64,000 bases of DNA from Acinetobacter wuhouensis (GTDB lineage Bacteria > Pseudomonadota > Gammaproteobacteria > Pseudomonadales > Moraxellaceae), in assembly GCF_001696605.3 (NCBI RefSeq), contig NZ_CP031716.1, positions 3,658,001-3,722,000 of the forward strand, read 5' to 3'. The position numbers were made by a program, and so were the translations under genes. Under the pieces are notes generated by a model. It saw only the letters and a program-made list of their open reading frames with translations. It was not told the DNA's origin and searched no databases. Positions 35,437 to 45,265 of the stretch are shown here, piece by piece (within the stretch, counting starts at the first letter, position 1; every line of letters starts with the position of its first letter).

Positions 35437-36192
35437 CTATGCATAAGCACCAGACAATAGCGCACCAGCACCTGGCGCAACTGGCTCAAGATTCAATGCT
35501 TTTAGCATTTGATAAGTAGTTGCAATTGCAGCAGAAATTACTGGTTTACCAGTTAATGCTTCTACTTTTGCCACCGCTGGAAGAGATTGCATCTGTACAC
35601 ATGCGGACAGCACAATGACATCAGCATCTTGATAATTCAGCTTTTGAACAATCTCAGGCAAATTATTTGGATCATGTTGTGCCACAGCGATATTGTCTGC
35701 AATTTCTAAAGCGACGTAATCCAACACTTCAAAACCTTCAGCTTTAATATAGTCCACCACCAATTCTGTTAATGGCTTCATATATGGTGTCACCACAACA
35801 ATTTTCTTGGCATTCATGACTTTTAAGCCTTCCACCAAAGCACCAGCACTCGTCACAATCGGTGCTGCTGCATCATTGTCGATCGTCACTTGATGCAAAC
35901 GCTTTTCAGACTCACGGTGGTAACCAATACCCATCGACATAATCGCAACAAGGCATGCATATCCCAATACATCTACACGTGCATCTGAAAGCTCTAATGC
36001 ACAACGATCAGATTGAGCATCCATCGCAGCCAATTCTTCTTTTTTCACATGCTTCATACGCATACGACTTGAGTGAAAAGTAAACTTTTCAGGGCGAATG
36101 AGTTGACGAGCTTTTAACATCGCAGGAATTTCAGTTTCCATTGTCGTATTCGAACTTGGTACGATTTGACCAATTTTATATATCTTTTCCAT
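35437..36192 (-). CDS. nicE: Maleate cis-trans isomerase
   Basis: An Asp/Glu racemase-fold enzyme that isomerises maleate to fumarate, the last step of the pathway. It has 251 residues. The two catalytic cysteines are in LGYACLVAI (Cys80) and VLSACVQMQ (Cys198), and the N-terminal IGQIVPSSNTTMETEIP binds the carboxylates. It lies between nicD (14 bases) and nicF (12 bases). Confidence 0.94.
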   Translation of the reverse strand: MEKIYKIGQIVPSSNTTMETEIPAMLKARQLIRPEKFTFHSSRMRMKHVKKEELAAMDAQSDRCALELSDARVDVLGYACLVAIMSMGIGYHRESEKRLHQVTIDNDAAAPIVTSAGALVEGLKVMNAKKIVVVTPYMKPLTELVVDYIKAEGFEVLDYVALEIADNIAVAQHDPNNLPEIVQKLNYQDADVIVLSACVQMQSLPAVAKVEALTGKPVISAAIATTYQMLKALNLEPVAPGAGALLSGAYA

Positions 36193-36206
36193 GACTTATT
36201 TCTTCC

Positions 36207-38155
<1,949 letters not shown>

Positions 38156-38207
38156 TTACTCCTTCAAACAAATATTTCCTACTAAATAGATATACATTAA
38201 GAGAAAT

Positions 38208-38227
38208 TTAAAGTCTATACACTTTAA
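38208..38227. promoter_or_regulatory. Candidate NicR operator 1 (nicC side)
   Basis: A 20-bp near-perfect palindrome, TTAAAGTCTATACACTTTAA, with 18 of 20 positions symmetric. It lies 56 bases before the nicC start and contains a TATAGA -10-like element on the minus strand. Confidence 0.65.
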
Positions 38228-38328
38228 TTATTTTTTATAAAAATTTTAGCAATTTCGCATTATTTCATTGTTTTATCTATATTTTAAATAAAATACTTTT
38301 GAAATAATATTTTCTTTACTATGCAAAT

Positions 38329-38348
38329 ATAAAGCGTATACTCTTTAT
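38329..38348. promoter_or_regulatory. Candidate NicR operator 2 (nicX side)
   Basis: A 20-bp near-palindrome, ATAAAGCGTATACTCTTTAT, 18 of 20 positions symmetric, with the same AAAG-N-GTATA core as operator 1. It covers a TATACT -10 box preceded by TTTACT at a 16-base spacing, 36 bases before the nicX start. Confidence 0.65.
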
Positions 38349-38383
38349 TAATACAAAAAACGATCAGCAAAGGAGCGCTATTC

Positions 38384-39421
38384 ATGCCAGTTAATTCATC
38401 CGAACTTACGCAAATGTTTGAACATGTATTGCAACTATCTAAAGTAGATGAGACTCAAACTGTTGCGATCTTAAAAAGCCATTATTCACATCCACAAACA
38501 GTTCAAGCTGCAATGGATGCAGCTTGTCGATTAAAAGCAAAAGTATTTATCTTGGAACTTCCGTCATTTAATCATCCCAAAGCGATGGGCAATGATATGA
38601 CGGCATATTGTGGAGATACGGCACTCACTGGGAATTTGGCTGCACAACGTGCTTTAGAGTCTGTAGATTTAGTTATAGACACCATGATGCTGTTACATTC
38701 ACCTGAACAAGAACAAATTTTAAAAACAGGCACTCGGATTTTACTCGCCGTTGAGCCACCCGAAGTGCTCGCTCGAATCCTGCCAACTCTAGAAGATAAA
38801 ATACGTGTACAAACTGCTGAGAAATACCTCAAAAAAGCGCAAAGTATGCATGTGACATCCAAAGCAGGCACAGATTTCTATGCACCACTCGGGCAATATC
38901 CAGCGGTCACTGAATACGGCTTTGCGGATGAACCCGGTCGATGGGACCATTGGCCGAGTGGCTTCCTATTTACATGGCCCAATGAAAATACCGCTGAAGG
39001 AACATTGGTTTTAGATGTGGGGGATATTCTTCTTCCTTTCAAAAACTATGTTCGCGAAAAAGTTACCTTAGAAGTTGAAAAAGGCTTTATTACTAAAATT
39101 CATGGTGGCTTTGAAGCTGAATATTTACGTGACTATATGAAATATTTTAATGATCCTGAAGTTTATGGCATCTCTCATATTGGCTGGGGCTTACAACCTC
39201 GCGCGCAATGGACAGCAATGGGCTTGCATGACAAGAATGATGGTATGTGTATGGATGCCCGTGCTTTTAATGGTAATTTCTTATTTTCAACAGGCCCGAA
39301 TACAGAAGTTGGAGGCAGTCGTAAAACACCTTGTCATATGGATATTCCACTAAGAAATTGTACCGTTAAATTAGATGATCTTATCGTTGTTGACCACGGT
39401 GTTCCGACCGACCTAGATTAA
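38384..39421 (+). CDS. nicX: 2,5-dihydroxypyridine 5,6-dioxygenase
   Basis: A mononuclear iron(II) extradiol-type dioxygenase that opens the ring of 2,5-dihydroxypyridine to N-formylmaleamate. It has 345 residues, close to the P. putida enzyme. The C-terminal half carries the metal ligands: His in YGISHIGWGLQPRAQW, and the His-x-Asp pair in KTPCHMDIPLRNC. AAGGAGCG lies before the ATG. It is divergent from nicC and is the first gene of the nicXR unit. Confidence 0.95.
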   Translation: MPVNSSELTQMFEHVLQLSKVDETQTVAILKSHYSHPQTVQAAMDAACRLKAKVFILELPSFNHPKAMGNDMTAYCGDTALTGNLAAQRALESVDLVIDTMMLLHSPEQEQILKTGTRILLAVEPPEVLARILPTLEDKIRVQTAEKYLKKAQSMHVTSKAGTDFYAPLGQYPAVTEYGFADEPGRWDHWPSGFLFTWPNENTAEGTLVLDVGDILLPFKNYVREKVTLEVEKGFITKIHGGFEAEYLRDYMKYFNDPEVYGISHIGWGLQPRAQWTAMGLHDKNDGMCMDARAFNGNFLFSTGPNTEVGGSRKTPCHMDIPLRNCTVKLDDLIVVDHGVPTDLD

Positions 39422-39440
39422 TCTTTTGATCAAAACATAT

Positions 39441-39472
39441 AACGGCTATAGCGCTATAGTCGTTATTTTTTT
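39441..39472 (+). terminator. Terminator or attenuator between nicX and nicR
   Basis: An 11-bp stem AACGGCTATAG / CTATAGTCGTT (one G-T pair) is followed by nine T. It directly abuts TTTAAAGTCTATAATC (39471-39486), a half-copy of nic operator 1, so nicR may have its own regulated promoter. Confidence 0.7.
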
Positions 39473-39528
39473 TAAAGTCTATAATCCAGTAATTCTTCGT
39501 TTTTATTTCTCTTTAGGGTTAACAATAA

Positions 39529-39969
39529 ATGAATCAAGAAAATAATGAATATATTATTGAAGACCAAGTTGGTTATTTACTACGTCGTGCGTACTACCAT
39601 CATTTATCCATTTTCCAGCAAAGCCTAGATGAAACTCAGCTCACATCCGTGCAATTTGCAACACTTTATTCGATTCACAAATTACAAGAATGCTCTCAAA
39701 AGGAACTGGTCAATGATACAGGTATAGATCAGGCAACGATTCGTGGCATTATTCAACGTTTAAAAGATAAAGGACTGATTTCCCAAGACCCAGACAGTAT
39801 AGATAAGCGCAAAGTTTTAATTCATATTACCCCTCAAGGCAAAGACCAATTAAAACAGGCCATCCCGATCGCTGAAACAATCACAGACTTAACACTCAAG
39901 GCACTGAATCCCGCAGAAAAAATTGCCTTACAGTTTTTGCTCAAAAAAATTGTAGATGATAAAAATTAA
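39529..39969 (+). CDS. nicR: MarR-family repressor of the nic genes
   Basis: A 146-residue winged-helix regulator. Helical dimerisation ends flank the DNA-binding part QKELVNDTGIDQATIRGIIQR (about 64-84) and the wing KGLISQDPDSIDKRKVLIHIT. In P. putida NicR represses nicCDEFTP and nicXR and responds to 6-hydroxynicotinate; the arrangement here is the same. AGGG precedes the ATG. Confidence 0.9.
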   Translation: MNQENNEYIIEDQVGYLLRRAYYHHLSIFQQSLDETQLTSVQFATLYSIHKLQECSQKELVNDTGIDQATIRGIIQRLKDKGLISQDPDSIDKRKVLIHITPQGKDQLKQAIPIAETITDLTLKALNPAEKIALQFLLKKIVDDKN

Positions 39970-40011
39970 GCTTTTTATATAGCTCGACATACTCATTCAT
40001 ACAAGCTCAAA

Positions 40012-40031
40012 AAACCGCCTTTCGGCGGTTT
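40012..40031. terminator. Bidirectional terminator
   Basis: A perfect 8-bp stem AAACCGCC / GGCGGTTT with a TTTC loop and A/T flanks lies between the convergent nicR and the secretion operon. Confidence 0.88.
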
Positions 40032-40051
40032 AATTTTAAAAACATTCTAAA

Positions 40052-41308
40052 TTATCGTTCTCTTAATGCTTCTTTCGCTTTATTAAATGGTTTCAACAAG
40101 TACTCGATAATGGTTTTTTGACCCGTACGAATATCCACTGTTGCGACCATACCTGGTGTAATTGAGAAAGATTTTCCAGCTTTGTTCACTAACTTGTCTT
40201 TATCAGTACGAATATAAACACGATAGTAGAACTGATCTTGCTTTACTTCATCGCGAATTGTATCAGGTGAAATTACTGTTACCTTACCTTCCAATCCTCC
40301 ATAGATTGAATAATCGTAGGCTGTAATTTTTACCATCGCTGGCTGATTTGGATGGATAAATGCAATATCTCGTGGAGAAATACGCGCTTCAATTAGTAAT
40401 TGTTCATCAATTGGTACTATTGTCATCAATTTACCATTTTGAGGAACTACACCACCAATCGTAGTCACTGCAATTTCTTTAACCACACCACGCACAGGTG
40501 CTTTGAAAGTAGAACGTTTAACCGAATCAGTACGACCAGCAACCACTTGTTGCAAAGATTGAATATCAGCATTTGCCTTCGCAAGCTCTTCACGTGATTT
40601 CACATAATAATCATTACGCTTATCATTGATTTGATTTTCAAAATTGTTAATATCACGTTTTAATCGTAATACTTCAACTTCAGAAGCGGCACCTTTTGCA
40701 ACCAATGGTTGTGTCATTTGCAATTCATTTTGAACCAAAGCCAATGCATGCTTAAGACCAGTGATTGATTCATCAAGATTGGCACGGCGCGAAGTGTACA
40801 ATGCCGTTTCTTCTCGAACTAAACTTGGTACCGCTAAAACAGCTTTTGGAAAATTAATGGCAGTACCATTCACTTCTGCTTCTAAACGTGCTGCTGTTGC
40901 CTGAGTTGCCAATAATTTAGTTTGGCTTTCACCCACTTGAGACTCAAACCGTGTTGGATCGATCTGTGCAAGCGTTTGCCCTTTTTGGACAATATCACCT
41001 TCTTTCACATCCAAGCTAGTCAAGATACCACCATCCAAAGACTGAATAATTTGCTCTTTAGATGAAGGAATGACTTTACCCGTTCCTGTTGACACTTCTT
41101 CCAACTTGAATAGACATGCCCAGATTAAGAAAGCCAACAACCCTATAGCCACTATCCAAATAATGAATGTTGACTTAGGCAAAGGAGGCTCAGAGAACTT
41201 CAAAGCTGAAGGATTGGTTGGGCGCTGCAAAACATTGGATGCACTATTTTCAGATACAGTCTTTGTTTCTGGAACAACTTCATTTTGATTATTTTGCTCT
41301 TGGCTCAT
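40052..41308 (-). CDS. Type I secretion membrane-fusion (HlyD-family) adaptor
   Basis: The periplasmic adaptor linking the ABC transporter to the TolC-like channel. It has 418 residues. A cytoplasmic N-terminal tail of about 45 residues is followed by one membrane helix (FIIWIVAIGLLAFLIWACLF), a lipoyl half-motif (GGILTSLDVKEGDIVQKGQ), a long coiled-coil hairpin (about 125-260), and the second lipoyl half and beta-barrel (FKAPVRGVVKEI). It resembles LapC-type adaptors of adhesin exporters. It overlaps the ABC transporter gene by 4 bases and is the last gene of the set. Confidence 0.93.
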   Translation of the reverse strand: MSQEQNNQNEVVPETKTVSENSASNVLQRPTNPSALKFSEPPLPKSTFIIWIVAIGLLAFLIWACLFKLEEVSTGTGKVIPSSKEQIIQSLDGGILTSLDVKEGDIVQKGQTLAQIDPTRFESQVGESQTKLLATQATAARLEAEVNGTAINFPKAVLAVPSLVREETALYTSRRANLDESITGLKHALALVQNELQMTQPLVAKGAASEVEVLRLKRDINNFENQINDKRNDYYVKSREELAKANADIQSLQQVVAGRTDSVKRSTFKAPVRGVVKEIAVTTIGGVVPQNGKLMTIVPIDEQLLIEARISPRDIAFIHPNQPAMVKITAYDYSIYGGLEGKVTVISPDTIRDEVKQDQFYYRVYIRTDKDKLVNKAGKSFSITPGMVATVDIRTGQKTIIEYLLKPFNKAKEALRER

Positions 41309-43437
41309 GCTGAAGCCCCTCCTGCATTTGGTTGATTCCCAGGATTCAGGATGGCATCACGAGGTCCATCTTTAATAATCTTACCTTCATGTACAACAAT
41401 AATACGGTCAACGAGTTGTAAAACCGCAGGTCGGTGTGTGGCAACAACCAAAGTTCGATGTCCCAACCACTGTTTTAGATGCTGAATCAATAATTTTTCA
41501 GAAACATCATCAATCGATGCTGTTGGCTCATCGAGCAATACAATATTTGAGTTTCTTAATAACAATCGTGTGAGCAACAATGCTTGTTTTTGCCCACCAG
41601 AGAAGCCTACACCACCCTCAAGAATAATGTGGTCTAAACCTTCTTTTTTCTGTTCTACGATTTCCATCGCATTGGTAATTTTCAATGCACGAATAATTTC
41701 ATCATTGGTTGCCAAAGGTGCGCCCAACGTTAAATTCTCACGAATCGTACCAAAGAATAAGTGTGCATTTTGATTTAATAAAGACATATCACGGCGGATA
41801 TCATCTGGGTCAAGTAAAGATTGATCCACACCATCTAAACTAATTTTGCCTTGTATTGGGCTTTGCATACCTGAAAGAAGCTGCAACAAGGTCGATTTTC
41901 CTGCACCATTACGGCCCAGAATTGCAATCTTCTCACCTGGTTTAATTTTTAATTGCGGAATCACTAAGGTTGGACGTGGATCATCTTCAGTATATTTAAA
42001 TACCACACCTTTAAATTCATAATCACCATTTAATACTTTTCGCTGAATTAATTGCGCGCGATCAGGGCGATCAACAGGTTTTTGCATCAACTCATCGAGA
42101 CCTGTTTTCGCTACTTTCGCTTGTTGCCAACGACCCAATACGCCTGTAATTTGCGAAATTGGTGCAAGCATACGAGAGGATAAAATTGAACATGCAACCA
42201 ATGCACCCGTAGTCATGTCCCCTTTCATGACCGCAAAGCATCCTACTAAGACCACAATTGCAAAAGTCAAACCTTGAACCTTCTGCGTCCAAGAATTAAG
42301 CCAACCAACGATCTTCCGTTGACGCATACTAATTTCAGCAGAAACTTCATTCATATGATTCCACTGATTTTGAAATCTTGCTTCAGCACGCAATAATTTA
42401 ATATCTTCAATCCCTTGCACGGCTTCCACTAAAATCGCATTACGGATTGCAGATTCACGCATCCCTTCTGTTGCCAATTGTGCTAATTTTTTCTGTACAA
42501 GAAACCCAGGAAGTATCATCAGTGGGACGACGATCAACATCACCCAGAAAATGTTGCCACCAATAATCCAGAAAATAATAAGAAATAGGAAAAAGAAAGG
42601 TAAGTCAGCAATCGCACTAATCGTGGTCGAGGTGACCAATTCACGAACACCTTCTAACTCACGAATTTGGGAAATGAAAGATCCTGTTGAGCGAGAACGA
42701 TCTTTATTACGAATCCGTAAAGCATGCCCAAAGACCTGATCAGAAACCTTCAAATCTGCGCGTTTACCAATAATGTCTGATAAATAGATTCTGGCAATTC
42801 TTAATACAAATTCAAAAATAGCAGCAATGAGAACACCACCTGCCAGAACCCAAAGCGTTGGTATCGACTGCGAAGGGATTACACGGTCATACACTTGCAT
42901 CGAAAAAATAACCGTTGCTAATGCCAAAATATTGGCCATCATCGATGCAACCATAATATCTGTATAACGCTTCCAATCCTTTAGAACGATATCCCAGAAC
43001 CAGCTTTTCTCATAAGGCTTAATATATTCGTCAATACGTGCATCTGGCACAGATGTTTCTGGTCTAAAAATGTAAACTCGTTTCGCATTACTTTGTAATT
43101 CATGTAAATTAAAAGTTTGAGATAGGCCTTGATCGCCACTCAATTGCAAGCTTGCATTCCCAGCACTATCTACCTTCTCAATGACTGCAACCTGACCATC
43201 ATTAAACTCTACCACCACTGGCAATCGCCATGGGTTTAACACATCTGTGGTAAAATCTGCCTTGCGAACGTTTAAGCCAACTTGGCGCGTAATAATCGCC
43301 AACATATCATCGAGGTCTGAATATTTATTCCAATCCAGTTGAAGTCGAATTTGCTCTTCAGAGGGTTGAACTCGATAATGCTGTGCAACCGTAATAATGG
43401 CTTGTAACCATGGTTGATAATTTATTTTTTGATTCAT
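41305..43437 (-). CDS. Type I secretion ABC transporter with degenerate C39 domain (LapB-like)
   Basis: An inner-membrane exporter of 710 residues. An N-terminal C39 peptidase-like domain (about 1-125) contains no cysteine at all, so it is a substrate-docking rather than a cleaving domain. Six membrane helices lie between about 155 and 430. The ATPase has Walker A GRNGAGKSTLLQLLSG, the signature FSGGQKQALLL and Walker B IVLLDEPTAS. It overlaps both neighbours by 4 bases, forming a TolC-ABC-HlyD set next to the adhesin, which is its likely cargo. Confidence 0.94.
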   Translation of the reverse strand: MNQKINYQPWLQAIITVAQHYRVQPSEEQIRLQLDWNKYSDLDDMLAIITRQVGLNVRKADFTTDVLNPWRLPVVVEFNDGQVAVIEKVDSAGNASLQLSGDQGLSQTFNLHELQSNAKRVYIFRPETSVPDARIDEYIKPYEKSWFWDIVLKDWKRYTDIMVASMMANILALATVIFSMQVYDRVIPSQSIPTLWVLAGGVLIAAIFEFVLRIARIYLSDIIGKRADLKVSDQVFGHALRIRNKDRSRSTGSFISQIRELEGVRELVTSTTISAIADLPFFFLFLIIFWIIGGNIFWVMLIVVPLMILPGFLVQKKLAQLATEGMRESAIRNAILVEAVQGIEDIKLLRAEARFQNQWNHMNEVSAEISMRQRKIVGWLNSWTQKVQGLTFAIVVLVGCFAVMKGDMTTGALVACSILSSRMLAPISQITGVLGRWQQAKVAKTGLDELMQKPVDRPDRAQLIQRKVLNGDYEFKGVVFKYTEDDPRPTLVIPQLKIKPGEKIAILGRNGAGKSTLLQLLSGMQSPIQGKISLDGVDQSLLDPDDIRRDMSLLNQNAHLFFGTIRENLTLGAPLATNDEIIRALKITNAMEIVEQKKEGLDHIILEGGVGFSGGQKQALLLTRLLLRNSNIVLLDEPTASIDDVSEKLLIQHLKQWLGHRTLVVATHRPAVLQLVDRIIVVHEGKIIKDGPRDAILNPGNQPNAGGASA

Positions 43438-45026
43438 GGTTGTACTTCAAACCCCTGAATTTGAATATTATTTAAGTGGTAAGCATTTCTACTTTTACCA
43501 GTCACATTGATAAATACAGCAATTGTATCGTATATATCAAAACGCGCGCCTTCTCTTTCAATTCTTGAACTTTGATATGACTGTTCAGAACTGAGCAAAT
43601 CCAAGATAGAACGTTTGCCTAGTTTGTATTGCTCTTCATAAAGCTCACGTGTTTTTGCTGTAGATCGTTCACGATCCATTAGTACCCAAATTTGCTTATC
43701 TGTATTTTCAATACTTTCACGGGCAATCTGTGCTTGATCAACAATATTCAAATAAGTTGCATTGAGCTTCGCTCGTGCTGCCTGCTCCGCATAGTTGGCT
43801 GCCTTTACTTGAGAACCGACAGCACCGCCCTGATAAAAATTACTCGACATTTGTACAGCAATCGAACTATTCGTGTCATCCTCAATACCTGTATTTGGAT
43901 TTTTACCATTTAAAGCTTTACTGACCGAACCCACTAAAGAAATTGTTGGATAAGCACTCAATTGTGTCTGTTTTTTCTGGCTTTGTGCAACATCAATTTC
44001 CGCTTTGGCTGCAATCATACTCGGAATTAAATTCATTTCAGGTGAATCATAGAGTCCAGACATTTTTACGTATTCATCTGGAATGACAAAATCAATCCGC
44101 CCCACATCAAATCCTAAGAAAGTTCGCAATTTTTGCTCTTGTTGCTTTAACAGGTTTTGTTGAGTAATCAAATAAGAACGCGCATATTCCACATAACTTT
44201 GTGCTTGTACTGGATCAGCATTACTACTGATACCTGCCTCCGCTCTTAAACGTGCAATTTCATGTAAGCGACTGACACCATTATATTGTTCTTGTGCTAT
44301 TTTTATAATATTTCTATATCTCATTAATGACAAAATCGTACGTGCAGTTTGTGTAGATATATCATCAATACTCATTAAAACATTCGCTTGCTCAAGCGCT
44401 AATTTATTTTGCTGTGTATTTACACTCGATTTTACTTTACCAAAATCATAAAGCATTTGGTTGGCTTCAACAGAATATAACTGCCTTCCTTTATCACTTG
44501 AAGTGAAATCACCTGTATTCATTCCTGCTTTTAATTGTGGATAATATTGCGCTTTAGCAACATCAATATTGGCATTTTGTGATGCCAATGTTGAGATTGT
44601 CTGTGCAATACTCGGATTCCTCTTTACTGCGATTTGAATAGCATCTTCTAAATTCATTGTTCGCGTCTGACGAGTATTCAAACTAGTTGCTTCAGCATTT
44701 TCTAAATATAAATTATTTAATGATGCTTTTTGCCCAGTATAAGGCTTCACAACTGGTAATGAATCATTTGAACTCACATCTGGTTGATATGTAAAATCAG
44801 ATAGTGCTTTCAGCTGAGCAGTTCTAAATGATTGATCATCTTTAGGTTTAATTAAACCTGCCACACCTTGTTTAATATTTTCAATATAGTTTGTATCTTG
44901 TGCATATCCATTGCTCTGTGACAGAACAAATAAGCTCACTGCACTCAAACTTTTAAAAAAAATGGATGGCTTTTTCGCTATTAACATTCGTGAATGACAC
45001 CTAGACAAGCTTTTAATTATCGGCAT
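43434..45026 (-). CDS. TolC-family outer-membrane channel (LapE/AggA-like)
   Basis: The outer-membrane channel of the secretion system, up to 530 residues. The signal peptide ends at SQSNGYA. The first TolC repeat begins NLEDAIQIAVKRNPSIAQT (about 126-144), with long alternating helices and two short strand regions, and the second repeat ends EEQYKLGKRSILDLLSSEQS. The first ATG (45026) has no near ribosome site; the ATG at 44987 follows AGGTG by 10 bases and gives a standard signal peptide, so it may be the true start. Confidence 0.9.
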   Translation of the reverse strand: MPIIKSLSRCHSRMLIAKKPSIFFKSLSAVSLFVLSQSNGYAQDTNYIENIKQGVAGLIKPKDDQSFRTAQLKALSDFTYQPDVSSNDSLPVVKPYTGQKASLNNLYLENAEATSLNTRQTRTMNLEDAIQIAVKRNPSIAQTISTLASQNANIDVAKAQYYPQLKAGMNTGDFTSSDKGRQLYSVEANQMLYDFGKVKSSVNTQQNKLALEQANVLMSIDDISTQTARTILSLMRYRNIIKIAQEQYNGVSRLHEIARLRAEAGISSNADPVQAQSYVEYARSYLITQQNLLKQQEQKLRTFLGFDVGRIDFVIPDEYVKMSGLYDSPEMNLIPSMIAAKAEIDVAQSQKKQTQLSAYPTISLVGSVSKALNGKNPNTGIEDDTNSSIAVQMSSNFYQGGAVGSQVKAANYAEQAARAKLNATYLNIVDQAQIARESIENTDKQIWVLMDRERSTAKTRELYEEQYKLGKRSILDLLSSEQSYQSSRIEREGARFDIYDTIAVFINVTGKSRNAYHLNNIQIQGFEVQP

Positions 45027-45220
45027 TAAATTATTTTAGATTATTCTCTTAACTAATACCTATTTTACACATTATAAAAAGCAATCAAATACTTATTTAA
45101 AGTTAATTTTCGTTAAATCAATCACAAAACATTTAAATCTAATGTTCAAAGCATAAGTTTTCAATCTAAATTTTAGACAATTTAAACCATAAAACTTAAT
45201 TTTAACTTTAATCATGAATA

Positions 45221-45248
45221 AAAAAGAGAGTATAAAACTCTCTTTTTT
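45221..45248. terminator. Bidirectional terminator after the adhesin gene
   Basis: A stem AAAAAGAGAG / CTCTCTTTTT with a TATAAAA loop lies 18 bases past the adhesin stop codon and separates it from the secretion genes, which therefore need their own promoter between 45027 and 45220. Confidence 0.85.
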
Positions 45249-45265
45249 ACTAAAAATTAATTAAA

